Origin: Raffaelea ambrosiae
Lineage: Eukaryota > Ascomycota > Sordariomycetes > Ophiostomatales > Ophiostomataceae
Direction of reading: 5' to 3'
NCBI GenBank assembly: GCA_002778195.1
Contig: PCDI01000020.1
Coordinates: 25,243-89,242, forward strand
DNA length: 64,000 nucleotides
The notes beneath the pieces are model-generated. The model saw nothing but the letters and a program-made list of their open reading frames with translations. It did no database searches and had not been told where the DNA came from. Within the stretch, counting starts at the first letter, position 1. Every line of letters begins with the position of its first letter. The position numbers were made by a program, and so were the translations under genes. Below, piece by piece: positions 1 through 12,713 of the stretch.

Positions 1-424
1 CAGCGTCCGGAAGAGTAGAAGGGCTGCTTTGTATCCAGTATGAGGAAGGAGTGCCAGGCAACGTGACGTCTTCTGGCAGCGGAAAGCTCGGCAGTTCACC
101 ATATGGTTGCGCCAGGTCTGCCTCCGTTGGCAGTGCCAGAATGCCGTCACCTGGAGGGCTTGCCAGTTCTGAAGACATGCCAAGCAAGTCAGCGAACCAA
201 GCGTCGTTCTCCAACAGCTGTGAGTCAGCCTCAATGCCGTCTGAAAGGTTTGCTTGCACTACAGAAGACTCATCAAGCATTGGCAAGTCTACCAACCAGG
301 CAAAAGTGTCGTCCTCCGGATATAGCATGCCGTCTTCCGTGAAAGGTGGAAAAGCGAGATTGTTGGTAGTTGAGGTGCCGTTTTCCGCTCGAGATTTGTC
401 GACGGGGGGAAATGACCACGACAT
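1..424 (-). CDS. Acidic protein of unknown function, N-terminal part (runs off left edge)
   Basis: An open frame starts with ATG at 424 on the minus strand and stays open to base 1, giving 141 codons with no stop, so the rest of the gene lies outside the window. The encoded segment is rich in Asp, Glu, Pro and hydrophobic residues, with acidic-hydrophobic stretches such as WLVDLPMLDES and WFADLLGM that look like an acidic activation or protein-interaction region. I recognise no domain. The start is supported by a TATATAAAG box at 487-495, about 65 bp upstream on the same strand. An upstream exon or a spurious open frame cannot be excluded. A transcription regulator would be a guess from composition only. 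Confidence 0.45.
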   Translation of the reverse strand, partial: MSWSFPPVDKSRAENGTSTTNNLAFPPFTEDGMLYPEDDTFAWLVDLPMLDESSVVQANLSDGIEADSQLLENDAWFADLLGMSSELASPPGDGILALPTEADLAQPYGELPSFPLPEDVTLPGTPSSYWIQSSPSTLPDA

Positions 425-1007
425 ATTGGGCAACGATGGAGTTTGTAGGAGGAAGAATTTGAGTCTCTGGGAGATGGGGGGGCATTCTTTATATACCTTG
501 TCAGTTGTCAAGAATAGCCGCCGTGTAGGCTACTCGTTGACAAATAATAAGGCGCCCTTCGTTTCGTTGGTTCCCACACATACACATGTCTCCCACACAT
601 ACCTCGTTTTGCTTAAACTCCAGTTTTGCGTTACACGTGACGGTGGTTGCCGTTGTTTGCGGGCGTGTTCGAATACTAAGGGAGTGGTTCATAAGAGTGG
701 GCTTATGCTCGATAAGAGAGGGTCGTTTCGAATTAGCATCGTGACCGAAGCGGCTGGCTACTAAGATTAACTGCACCAACACGCATAGAATAGACGGTGG
801 TTTAAACCATGATACATACGATATTGGTGTTTAGGGCTCTGTATCTCCGCTTCGTAAATACGATCGCAACATACGCAGACTCGGGGTATTTTAGTTGGAG
901 CTAAGATGTTCGTGTGAGATAGCAACACGATACCCACCGTAGTAACGCCGTCATCAGTACCTAAACCTTTTATAACTACTTACTTATTAAAGTGAAGACG
1001 GATGTTA
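425..1007. other. Intergenic stretch without a supported gene
   Basis: Apart from the TATA box at 487-495, I see no conserved coding frame here. The right half is relatively AT-rich with several CG-containing unique words and leads directly into the tandem array that begins at 1008. Confidence 0.5.
487..495 (-). promoter_or_regulatory. TATA box
   Basis: On the minus strand the sequence reads TATATAAAG, a canonical TATA element. It lies 63-71 bp before the ATG at 424 of the partial acidic protein, a usual distance in fungi. Confidence 0.4.
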
Positions 1008-1380
1008 TCGTCCCTACGTTACAAACACCCCGTAGTCGAGAGGCCGAAATTTATCACGGAGTTTCCAACCGATGCCGCCGGTCAAATTGGCCGCAACCTA
1101 GTGTCGAATCAGTTTATNTATTNAAAAGACCATAACTGTATTGCAAAACACCCCCCGTGTCGTCCCTGCGTTACAAACACCCCGTAGTCGGGAGGCCGAA
1201 ATTTATCACGGAGTTTCTGGCCGATGCCGCCGGTCAAATTGGCCGCAACCTAGTGTCGAATTAGTTTATGTATTGAAAAGACCATAACTGNGCCGAAATT
1301 TATCACGGAGTTTCTGGCCGATGCCGCCGGTCAAATTGGCCGCAACCTAGTGTCGAATTAGTTTATGTATTGAAAAGACC
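1008..1380. repeat. 152-bp tandem repeat, two full copies and one truncated copy
   Basis: Copy A (1008-1139) and copy B (1160-1291) repeat with a period of 152 bp. Each begins tcgtccctRcgttacaaaca and contains gccgaaatttatcacggagt and caaattggccgcaacctagt. Copy C (1292-1380) starts abruptly inside the unit at gccgaaattt. Single Ns at 1118, 1123 and 1291 show that the assembler could not decide bases within the array. The junction between B and C at N1291 may therefore be an assembly artefact. Differences between copies are mostly transitions (cgag/cggg, aacc/ggcc). The unit encodes no recognised protein. Confidence 0.8.
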
Positions 1381-1387
1381 AAAGGCG

Positions 1388-1640
1388 GATAATAATAATA
1401 ATAATAATAAGAAAAGGAGTAAAGAAGCGGAAGAGAAGTGAAAAAGGTGGGAAAGCAGGAAAAGCAGAGGGGGAACAAAAGGAGGAAAAGAGGCAAAAGA
1501 TGGAAAAGAGACAGAAGAGGGAAAAAAAAGCAAAGAGGGAAAAGAGGGAAAAGGTAAAGAAGCGGAAGAAAGGGAAAAAGGTGAAGAAGAGGAAAAGGAG
1601 TAAAAGGGAGGAAGAAAGGAAGAAAATACAAAACTGAAAA
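1388..1640. repeat. (AAT)n microsatellite followed by a purine-rich tract
   Basis: A run of about seven AAT/ATA units at 1388-1410 is followed by roughly 230 bp of almost pure purines (repeated gaaaag, ggaag and aaagag words) on the plus strand. Open frames across it translate into low-complexity Phe/Leu or Lys/Glu sequence and are not genes. Confidence 0.7.
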
Positions 1641-1796
1641 GAACGAAATGGAATTAAAAAAAAAATAGGAAGAACCCCGGCATGTGATTCAGCCCAATCT
1701 CCTCACAAATCCAACACGTGTCTGTTCACGTTATTCTAATAGATAGTGTCGACTAAAGTGTGTATGTTCACAGACCTGCCACTTGGAGGGGCATCT

Positions 1797-2739
1797 TCAA
1801 GGTCTGCCAACCTTTCCCGTTTTCTTCCTCTTGTAAACCTTCCCTACTCCTCGATGTCGTATTTTCTCTCGAGCGGTTGTTTTCCCCCGTCCCCGTTCTT
1901 TCTCGAAGTTTGCCACTAAGTCGGGATGTATGTCACGCCGCCGCTCCCACGTGTTATCCTCTTCAGGATATCCCTCCCACTTCACCAGGTAACGATCTCT
2001 CCGTTTATCACGTAATGCCTCTACCTTCCACTGGTTGTCTTCAGCGTCAACTGGGACCGGGCGGAGGCCGTCCTGTTTCACGCAAGACCCATGGCAGTGC
2101 TCGTTGTTATTGTTTGCTGGGCCACCCGAGTCGCCTACCTCCGCCGCCGGCTGCTCAGAGGGCTCGGGCCAGAACTCCTCGCGTGCTGTAACCACCTTGA
2201 CGAGCGCGGTCTTGTCCCGTTCCTCATGAAAGGTCAAAAACAACCGCCGGGAAGCCCCGCTCCCAGAGCCACAGGCCTGCTCCGAAGAAGCCACAGCGTC
2301 GCCACCTGTGGTCGCCGAGTCGTCTTCCTCACATCGAAACTGCTGATACCGGGTCGGGCTGTTCTCAGCAGTCAGGCTTCCAGACTTGAAGCTTTCCCCA
2401 CTGCCCGGTACGGGGACCGGCGGGTCGGCGGCTTGGTTGGAGCCGTGATCGTTGCTCGGCATTACCTCACCAAGCCCGGCAGGTGCAGGTCCGACGGCGC
2501 CGTTGGCTAAGATGTATTATTAGTATATACTCCGTAGAAAGAGGGATCGGGGGACTCATACTCAAAAGCTCCGACTGGGATCCTGAGTTTCCTCGGCGCC
2601 GCTCATTCTCCTCTTTCTGGTCTGAATCTATCCAGATTGGAAATTCCCGCGAGCTGCCACGAGTAGTACGGCTGTGCCAAAGGAATCCTCCTGGAAGGAC
2701 AGGACTTTCTTCCTTGATGACGCTTGAGTAAGAAGCCAT
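1797..2739 (-). CDS. Chromodomain protein
   Basis: Two exons, 2739-2562 and 2506-1797, are separated by a 55-bp intron (GTATGAGT donor, ACTAAT branch, CTTAG acceptor). They encode 295 residues in a continuous frame. Residues 1-215 are low-complexity and carry no domain I recognise. Residues about 218-262 form a chromodomain with the hallmark pattern RYLVKWEGYP, then DNTWE and a final helix (DLVANFE). A basic Lys/Arg-rich tail follows. Chromodomains read methylated lysine on histone H3, so a nuclear chromatin role is likely. It is shorter than and unlike HP1, because no chromoshadow domain follows. The start follows a pyrimidine-rich leader and the context caagATGG. An integrase chromodomain left by a Ty3-type element is possible, but no other element part is visible. 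Confidence 0.75.
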
Positions 2740-2978
2740 CTTGACTGTAGAAGGAGAAGATGAAATGGGTGGAAAACAGAAGGTAGAGACTGAAAAGAAC
2801 TTGGAGTAAAAAGATTGTGGAAATTGTCTGATCGATGGATATTTTGAAATAGTCGACTGGTGGGCCGAGGCGCGGGATGATATACACCTCCGCCAAGTAA
2901 CGCCAACTCGTCTCGCCTTACGCCGACTTGCGCTGCGCGTACTGCCTGCTGCGCCTGGCCCCCTCGTCTAGTCCTGAT

Positions 2979-3410
2979 TGCCTGCCCCTGCCTTCTCAGC
3001 ACCAATAAACGTCGCTCCTCGGCCTTCTGTCGGCACCGGTACAGTCGGCTCATCGTCCTTCCGGTTTCTGGAAAAAAAAAGGCGGCTGCGAAGACGTATA
3101 ATATCAGCAAATCAAACAACTGCCGGCCAGAACGTGAGCAGGCGACAGGAGAACAGATCGCTGACGGAAACCGCCAGTCTGTCATTGTGTTGCCTGCGCC
3201 CACTTTCTCAACACCAATAGATGCCGTACCTCGGCCTCTTGTCGGCACCGATGCTGTCGGTTCGTCGCCCTTCCGGTTTCTGAAAAAAAAAAAAAATGAA
3301 AAAAAAAGGGGGAGGAGGGGGGGGGACAGATAAGATCACAAATCAGACCATTGTCCGTCAGAACGTGGGGGTGATAGGAATAGAGATGGCCAACGGAAAC
3401 CGCCAGTCTT
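2979..3410. repeat. Diverged tandem duplication of about 205 bp
   Basis: Copy 1 (2979-3180) and copy 2 (3190-3410) align through several shared blocks. These are tgcctgcSccc, tctcaRcaccaata, cggcctYttgtcggcaccg, cgYccttccggtttctg, a poly-A run, and ggaaaccgccagtct at the end. The copies differ by many transitions and by an A/G-rich expansion in copy 2 (3283-3325). Neither copy carries a credible coding frame. They lie about 240 bp upstream of the chromodomain gene start. Confidence 0.7.
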
Positions 3411-6400
3411 GGTTTCTCCACGAATGGCGTCCCGTAAATCCTGCGTCATAATCTAAAAAGCGACTCGGCAGCCTGGCTATCATCGCCTTTACTTTCGTAT
3501 CGGTCCTTTTTCAAGTCTGCCTTGCCACACGATTACGAAAAAAGCAAGGCCATGCCGCCATACCAGGATTTCTCTCGCCTCATCCCGCGGCCGGCAGCCC
3601 GCCAAGGACCCCACCCTCTCTCGTCCACTCGCAACCACCTTCCTAAGACGGGTAGCCGTATCGTCCAAGCGTGCCGCCGTGCCGAGGAGATACATAGGCC
3701 AAAAGGGGGTGGCTTGTTGGCCGCGCGTCCACGACAACCTCGTTCTCATGTATCAAAATGGAACAGAGACGCCACGGCGGCGCCAAGGCAGGGCGAGAGA
3801 AAAGGGAAGAAGAAGGATTGCGAGGGATGAAGGGGTTGGAGAGGGGGCGCGCGGGAGTATTCTCTGCAGACAATTAGTACACGAACACGAGCGCTAACCG
3901 CGGGATGCGTCGAGGAAGGAATCAGAAACTCACTTGGGGAAGAGGCATAAATACGTTCAGAGCAACAGGAACGAGACAGAAATGCAAAGCGCGATTTCGA
4001 GTCAAGGGAAAGGGGGGTCGTAAAGAACAAACAGCGGCGCAAAAAAATCAAAAGGCACATGGGCTAACAAAGCGAGGAAGCCACGGAGGAAATGAGAGGG
4101 GGAAGACCAAGCAAAGGTGACGAAGAAAGAGATGAGGCAGGAGCGGTGGGGGAAAGGGAAAAGGGAATGGGAGAAAGGAAGTCAGAAAGTCCAAGGTACA
4201 AGAGAGGGACGTCGGAGGACGTCGCAGCTATTTATACAAAGGGCCATGACGGCGCAGCAGCGAAAATGGAGCTAGTCCTAATTGAGCGCAGGCTAAACCC
4301 AAAAGGGGAAACAGCACATTCGCGAATACAAAAAGAAAACAGTTGAAAAAGAAGAGGAAGAAGAAGGAAAGTGAAACGTGCAACGGCAAAGGTGAAGAGA
4401 GGGCAAAAAAAGAAAGGAAAAAAAGAAGAAAAAAAAGAAGAAAAAGGAAAAAAAAATCAAGAAAACAAATAATGTAAAATCGATCAAGGTGGTGCAAAAA
4501 TAGAGGCTGTGGTCTCGCAAACCAGCGAGACACCGAGCAATTTGGGGTCCGCAGGTGAAGATTGTCGATCCCGTTGCAACTTGTTCTACTATACCCCTGT
4601 TGATGGACTTGTTCGCAGGCTGTCTGGCTGGCTTGCTTGGGTGGTCGGGGCTTCTGCAGAGGATAGCTTGCCCGCTGCGACCAGGGGGGGTCTCACATCG
4701 GCCACGCTACACGTGATGATGTTGCTGTCGGGATCCGCACCGAAAGAGTAAGTGTAACTATTAGTCTGTCTCTTTGGCAGCTTGGTATCCTCGTGCTGGA
4801 GAAGATCCGGCTGCGTGCTTCTGCGGGTTGCCGCAGATGCTGGGTTGGGTGTTGGGTGTCTGCTGCCTCCCGTGTTATGGTTGTGTGGAGGCTGTCGATG
4901 TTTCCAAGCAGTGTCCTTGGCTGGTTATGGTAGCGGTGCTGTTGTGCGGTTCATGTAATAGTGCCTTGTCATCGCGTTGTTCGGCTGGTATCTGCTACTA
5001 TGTATATGCGGTTGGCTGCCCGTTGCCTGGCTGAGCTGATTCTCCAGTTTGGGGAAATACTATGGAAGTCCGGGGAGTTGGGTGGCGATCGACGCAAATG
5101 CGTGACACCAGATCTCGAGTTTGTCGATTTGCCGGTCTGTTGACAGCAGCAACGTCAGTGCTCGTCGCAGCATGCACGGTGTAGAATCCTTGGGTAGAGT
5201 GTTGGCGTGTCCGTGAACCAGGAATAATGGAGAGTGTCTGGTGCTAGTTGGGCGTGCAAAGATCGTCAGCCATGCTGCTTCTCAGGGTGATAGCAGAAAT
5301 CAAAGTGGGCTTTGTCGTGTTCCAGAGTGTCGACCTAGGGCTGGAGAGGAAGGAGAAGGGAACGCGGAATGCAGCAGGGGAGGGACGGGAGAGGATGGGG
5401 GTGAATCCGACAGTCGAGGGAATGCCGGCAGTGGTGGACGGCAGGAGGATGACTTCTGGGCACCGAATAGCCCTCGCAAAGACAGAGAGCCAGTGGCAGT
5501 GTTAGCCCCCGGGATTTGCTCTCGGGTCCAGAGAGCCGTTCCTTGGCTGGCAGGGACGTATAGTTGTGGCTGCTCGGCTACATAGCAGCAGGCTGCAGTT
5601 GCATAGTCACTACTATGTAGTAAGTGGTCGTTGTGTCGTGCTTGCTATTTGGGAGGAACAAGCAGCCTCTGCAGCTGCAGCCTGAAACGTTGCAAAGGCA
5701 GCACATACTATAGAAAGAGGATAGAAGGCCGGAGGAAATGCTCCTTCTATACCCTGATAGGCCCTAACCCCTGGCCAGGTTTCGGTCAGAGAGAGAGGGG
5801 GGGAGGAAGAGGTAAGATGCATCTGGGCTCTGGCTGGGTATCTTGCAGGACTTGCAAGCTGTTTGGCTGCCCTCTCCGCCGGTCAGCAGTCGGGAAACGG
5901 GCCGTGGCCAGAAGCTGGGTGTCGGAGCTTAGCCCTGTCCTGTCTGTTCCAGGTCCTTGTCTTCTTGTCGATCCACTAATCGCACTCGGTTATTTTTTCT
6001 TTTCTCTTTTGCCCCTTTTCACCTAGCTGCATTCACGAGATGCCCTGTGTATAGTAGCTAGTCTGTACGAGCAGTCGTCAGATACTTTGCTGTGCAGCCC
6101 GTGGCTAGTAGCCGTTTCACGACTATGTGTACAAATTCTGGCCGCTAGTCTCGGCGAGGAAGAATTGCGCGCGTGTGTTTCTCGCTGTGCTTGTGGCCCG
6201 GGCTGTGCTGTAGCTTGGGGCCCGGCTTGGTTCCAGCTGCTTCTTGCTTGGTCTCGCAAGACGGGTGTCATCCTACATACGCAGCAACTAGCTTTCTTTG
6301 CCTACCCCCTGTGGCTCTTCTTCCGTGCATTGCGGAGCGAAGCCCTTTGCCGGATTTCTCTGCCCACACCCCCCCTCCTGTCGCAACTGTAGGGCGCTGT

Positions 6401-8389
6401 CCTCTCTTCCTAGGCTCTGCATGCACCAATGACGCCCTGCCTAGCCTTTGTAAGTTAATTCTAGTTAACTATACATAGTTCTTATGAGTGTGTGCGTCTG
6501 CGTGTACGTAGTCGGTGTCGGACTATGGTGCCGACTCATGGTCCCGCTCGCCCGTATCTTGTCTTGCTTGCACTGGGACATCTGCTTCTTGATTTCTTTT
6601 TCTCTAGGCAAAGCCTGTGGCGGCATTGACATCACAGGGCGGGTTGGGAACAGGGCGGCGGCCTCTGCTCGCCTCGTCTCGCGCTCCTCAACGGTCGGCC
6701 GATCACTGATTCAGGGCCGGATGGGAAGGGAGAGGGGGGGGGACATCTTTCCCTGTTTTGGCCGTGCTAAGCAATATCTGTCATTAGGTTGATATCGTCT
6801 GCTTTTCTCTCTTTTTGTTTTTTTCTTCTTTTTATTTCTTTTTGCTTCTTATTTTTTTGATTTTGGGGGGGTTGGTTCTTTTTTGGCTCTATTTTTTTTT
6901 CAATTGTTTTTGCCACCCCTTTTGATCCAAGCCTCAAGACTGAACCAATGCGGCGACTCACCAGCATCTCTCCCATGCAACTTCCAAGGCGCAGGCAACC
7001 ATCGTTCCGCATTTTTCGGCGGCCTATTCTTCTTTTGGGCCAAGACAAAGTAAAGCAAAACAAAACAAAACAAACCAAACCAAAGAGGGCGGTATCTCGA
7101 TGTGGCAAAGATAGTGGCACCGCAGAGACGGTCGATAACGGAACGACAGCAGCAAGGGACCTTATTTCAACAGAGAGACGCCATGAAACCGTCATCAGAG
7201 GGCGCCGACCTTAGTTTGCTTAGCAAGGTTGCAGCGAAGAGCCAAGTGTAATCCGCAATACATAGCGAGGTGAGGAGCTTCTCGCCTTGGCTCCTCACCA
7301 TGTACTAGCCACCACCGTACAAAATATGTGTCTCGCTAAGTATATTGCTTGTACTATGCGTGCTAGCACTCTTCTGTTCGGCTTTCGCTACCAATTTGGC
7401 TACGGTTTTATTCATTATGCACAATGCCCATGTCGCCCATGCTACTACTATGTACAATTCCATGCCCCCGTGGTGGTGTGTTGCATCGGGCGTACCTGAT
7501 TCATGTTCTGCATACAGGGTTCGAACACACTGTCTCGTACCACGACACCAGATGCACATAGTGCTTGTGCTTTCTGCTTGCCACACTTGCTGGTGGAGGC
7601 CCATTTGTGAAAAGAAGAAAGGACCGAGAGGCATAATACGCATCCACGTGACCAAAGAGCTCGACTGCCGAGTGCCAAGTGCACGAACACAAGCCACTAT
7701 GTGAAGCCGTGCAGAAGAAGCCATGAATGTTGGAGCCGAGTCGAAGTGGACAACTGCAGACTGCCAGGCCAGGCACATTCCCGCATTTCCGTCTTTGTCT
7801 CTAAGTCGGCAAAGAAGGCACCGAGCGTACTATTTTCAGGGACCGCTGGGGCGTTGTGCAAACACTTTGTCCTCTCATCTTTGCCCCGAAACATATTTTT
7901 TTTTTATATTTCTCACACCGTCTGTTAGTTAATCCTCTCTCTGGTTTGGCAGATCTCTCTGCTTGGGATGATGGAAAATGCCGACAAAAGGGGGTGGAGC
8001 CAAGAGAAAGCCCGACTAAAATGACCCTGGCAAGGTGATTCCCCCAACCACAGAATGGAGGCAGCCGCAGAACCAGGCCGCATAACCAGCTTTGGTCCTA
8101 CCGAGGCTGACGAACGCCTCGAAAAAGAAAAGAACAAAAGGATGCACAGGTCATCGCATTGGTCACATTGGTCACGAGCTGTAATGGGGGGTGGGAATAG
8201 GGCGAGCGAAGGATGGGAAATGGGAATCCGATCCATGGAATGGGAAAACTGGTCTTTGCCAGATGGGCTTTGCTTAGGCATGCTATCCCGGTCGGGTCCA
8301 GGGCACTCGTAGTAGCATCACTTGCATGGCACACGCCTGCTCCTGGAATACAACCAAGGAGCGGATACCTTTGCAACCTTGAATCCTTT

Positions 8390-8406
8390 GGGGGGGGGGG
8401 GGGGGG
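8390..8406. repeat. Poly-G run (17 G)
   Basis: A run of 17 consecutive G lies in gene-free DNA. Its length in the assembly is likely approximate. Confidence 0.8.
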
Positions 8407-11400
8407 TTACTCGTACCCAGTGGCTTCAGACACCCGTTCAATGAGGGAAAGGCAAGTTGGGCATGCCAGTTTCAAACTAGGCACGGATACTACTGGAAAA
8501 GGAGCCCCTATTAATTCGGTTGCGGCTGTCAGCCGGTAAATGCGGCGTAAATGCAACCCAGGGTCTGCTGGCTGGGATTGGTGAGACCCTGCAATTACAC
8601 TGAGCATAATGTTTAGTGGATAATCGCATCATCGTCCCTGTCCTACGGTGTAAGATATGGCCCAGAAAAAGAGAATGTCCACAGAACGTGCCCATTTTTT
8701 CTGTTGGTACTTTGGCAGGATATGAAAGATGTGCAGTGGCGTCTTGTTTTATTTCTTTCTCCCTCTAGACCCAACATGTCAACAGAACACCTCGTCATCA
8801 GCTGAACTGAGTTGGTGCTCGCAAGAATGTGACAGATCACAGAGAAATAGAAAGAATGTTGCGAATGACACCGAATGACACCGAACGACATCGTTGGCGA
8901 CCTCTACAAAGTAGTTTTTCTTTCTTTTTCTTTCTTTTTTTTTCTTATTGACCTTTCGTGTGTTTACAGCTCTTTCTTGGACATGACAGATCCAGGGCAC
9001 ACAGTAGCTTAGCATTTGGGGCTTCCTGGCCAGAAATGGCAAGGAAGTGGAACCAGCTCTTCCCGGAATCTGGAATGGAAGGGAAGGGATGTTGGCCATC
9101 CATCTATTGTGTGCATCAGATGGGAAGGCTAATTAACGTAGTACATAGTAGGCTGCACTATGTAATAGTTACCAACAGCGAATAAGATAAACAGGATGGC
9201 CGTAGTCCAGTGCCCGGCCGCGCCGTCTTCCGAGTGTTCCCCCAAGCGAAGTGGTCCAGGCGAAGTGGTCTGGGCTAGACAAGACTATTGACAAGTGGAC
9301 AACAAGCCACGAGGCTTGTCCCGGACACGGCCGCCTACGGCCAAAAATAAAGATCTAAAGAGCAGCTCAGCTCTTATTAGTTACGTAGTAGTCAACCAGC
9401 TTTCCAAAATTTCGGGGAACAGCGGCAGAGCAACATCGTACGTTTGCTTATTCATTCGACGGACGCCATGCGAGGCCATGCAACGCCAAAAGGCGCCAGG
9501 GGACGCCAAAGGACGCCAAAAGAGTGTGCGTGGTTTGTGCACAAGAACACGAGAGCGGAAATAGAGGGGAGAAGCAATTGGTCTGCACCAATTAGCGTCG
9601 CTGTCCTGCTTCTTTCGTTCTTCTCGAAGCTCTGGTCACCGAGAAATTTAGCTTCGTCTTGTCCGCAAATAGCGTAGCTTGGACGGGCTTCCCGGACACC
9701 GGGTCCAAAAAGAAAAGAAAAGAAAAGAAAAAGGGAATGGTCAGGAGCTGGTCCAATGCACTGGTCCAATTTGGCCTACAAACGAAGCTGATCGATCGCC
9801 TACCCCAGCTACGACCAGTTCGAGGAGCTGGAGCGACTAGTCCCGCCAGTCTGGTAGAGCTGTTTGGGTGGGCTGTTTGAAGCTGGCATTGCTTGCCAAA
9901 AGACATCTAACAGGGCAGGATACGAGACGGAGGCAAGGGAGCAGCCGCTTACCGAAGCACAGCCACTAAGCAGAGAGAATGGGACAAGGAAGGAAGCAAT
10001 AGCCAGGAAAATACGTATATAATGAAAAAAATAGGAAAAACTAGGGGAAAAAATAGGACAAAAACATGCCCATTAGAATGGCCCAGACGAGGTCACGATG
10101 GCGGCACGAACGGGGAAGACTCAGCCCCCAACTCAAGGCTAGACCCGAGCGAGACACGACGCCACATCCAGAGATGCGTACTCGTAGACACTGTGCAAGG
10201 AAGTACTGATTTCTAGAGGAAAACATCTGTGGACAGGTGGAACTGGTGCATCACAAGATGTGTTGGCAGTGTTAACAAAGTACCAAAAGCCTCAAACATG
10301 GAGTGTAGTTATCCGTGAAAGTAGAAAAACACCAACTCTATGGTAGTCAACCACGTAGAAAAGCAACTCGGTAAGTGGGGGAGGCGCAGGCAATATCAAA
10401 AAAAGGAAAAAAAAGGGCAAAAAAAAAAGAAGAGAGAAACAGAGAACACTGAAAAGAAACAAAGAAAATAAATAAATAATAAAAATAAAGAACCGCCAAA
10501 CCAACGGAACGGGTCTCCACTAAAAAGCTAAGGGGGATCCAGCCTGTCGGAACCGCGCAAGTTTTATTTTTGGTGTTAAAAAACTCCATTTAATTTGATT
10601 GGCCTGCGATTCGCTCTCGCACTGCAAAAAAACTGCTGTACTTTAGCATGATTCGGCGAGCATTGCCAGAGTATTCCCCTGTTTCCTCTTCTCAGCTCTT
10701 GGCTGGCCATAGTTTCGGCGTCACTGCAGGCGCAATTACCTTGTGAGCGCCATGGTACCCCCCCAAGCTTGCCCCTGCATTATTGCCCCTACGAGTAGTT
10801 ACGTATTAGTTGCCTCTTTGAGCGAAGCATGTATTAGGCAGCCCGTAAAAGTCTGGGAACACAGTGGCGGGTTCCTAGTGCGCTCTGCAAGGCGCAAGCC
10901 GTGTCGCTCGGTGTCTCAACCAGATCCAGGGCGACACGAACGGACCCTTCTGTAATAGCCCCTCTGCAAGCCATTCTCAGGGTCCTCCCCCAGAGCCGCT
11001 ACCGACGGGACAACCGTTATTTGCGCCGAGACAGAACCAGACAGAGCAGGAAGCGAGACAACAGGTCCAGCCACATCCAGTCTACTATGTACCTCGGGAC
11101 CACTTCCAGGCCACTTCTAGGCCATGCGAGGAGCTGGACCGAAACAGAACATAGACGGGCCGGAAATGGGCTCTTGAAAATCGGCGTATACCACTCTCGA
11201 CGGTTTTCTCCCTGTTCTCCAGTCCCAGGATTTACGTCTCTTTCACAAAAAGGTGGTAAGACTAACGCCAGACTCGCTCAGGCTGGGATGCACACAAGCG
11301 TCCAAGCCACACACGGAGCCATGCAGCGGGCAACCCGCAGAAGGGTGGGTCGTGGTTTTTTTAGCTGCATTTGCAGAGGCTCCCGATCTCCAGACCCTGG

Positions 11401-12713
11401 CAGCCTTCCTGGAGATCGCGAGCCTAAGAAAATGGAAAAAACAGAAATGAAAAAGAAATGAAAAAGAAAAAGGAAAAAAAAAAGAGGGGAGAGGAAAAAA
11501 AAGAAAATAAGCGACGAGCGAATAAGGAAACAAAAAAAAAAAGAAGACACTAAGACACAATTAGAAAGCACAGAAGCCTAGAAGCCTCGAAGCCTCGAAT
11601 GCATACGAGTCGAAGACATTCAGAAGAACAGCACACACGGCAAACCACGGAAACAACCACCAAAACGAAGGCAAAAAAGTGAAAAGCCCCCACACACACA
11701 ACCGGACATATTCCCCTTCTGCGCACACCGGGCTAGGCCTGGCTGCCTGTCTGGCGGTGATCACCGCAAGCTGATCCCAACCGAGGCATCATGTCGTCAT
11801 GGACGAAAGCAACACGGAGTGGAAAGGAGGCCTATGCACCTGTCTCCTTGGGGGAGGCCGCAGAATTGTCTGCACTTCTGCCGCAATGGCCTTATTTTTT
11901 GCAAACGACATCGCGTGCTCTTTTGACAGTTCCGTTTCCTCGTATTGACCACACATTGCCTGCATAGTACTTCTCTCTCTCTCCTGATGACAGCAGACAT
12001 GTCGCATTTCCCCGCCCATTTCGCTTGACCAAGGTATGCTTCTCCTCTGCCAAGATGCCGAAAAATTCTACTGTGTATGTTTGGAACGACCTTTCGGGAA
12101 CGGACAACTGCCTATTCGCTGATCACTGCCACCCAGGGGCTACTCGAACAAGGTAAAGAAAGCAGGGCTGACAAGTTGCTGATGCCCAACTAAATGCTTT
12201 GACTACCATGTTCGTGGGGTGTCTACAAACGCGAACGGAAGACGTTCTGTTGTTGGTTGCCGAGTTGGCGACGTTCCAGTTCCCGTGACACGACATCGTG
12301 GTCGCGTGACTTGGTATCGTTGCCTTCCCTTTTTTTGGGGGGGGTCGTCAGTTTGCCTCATCCTGGCTCTTTCCATTCTAAGACGGAATGCGAGGATGGT
12401 TCTTGCCTCCTGTTGTTCAGTGAGACTTCTCTTGAGACAAGACCACTCCGATATGTAGAGAGCTCTCTCACCGCCTAGCAAGCTGCTGGTGGGCGGTGGG
12501 GTAATTTTTTTTGGCCCCGCAGAATGGGATAGGTAGGCAGAAAAAAATCAAGGCAGAAAAAAATGAGGCAAGTTGCTTAGAAAGCATGATATCAAAAGTT
12601 TGTCCGAGACATGTGGATGAGCTCTGAGAGAAGACGAGAGAAGGACGACGAAGGAAACGAGAGGGTTGTCTTTGCACTTTGAACCAGACCCTCTTGTAAG
12701 TGAGCTTCCTGAA

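Noticed and set aside
51..764. 237-codon plus-strand frame at the left end
   Set aside because: It lies antisense to a more convincing minus-strand acidic frame with its own TATA box, and its translation is Ser-rich without domains.
7500..7545. GGGTTCGAACACA as a possible tRNA B box
   Set aside because: The T-arm does not pair on either strand and no A box or acceptor stem fits at the right distance.
10901..11461. 186-codon plus-strand frame
   Set aside because: Basic low-complexity translation ending in an A-rich tract; no domain.
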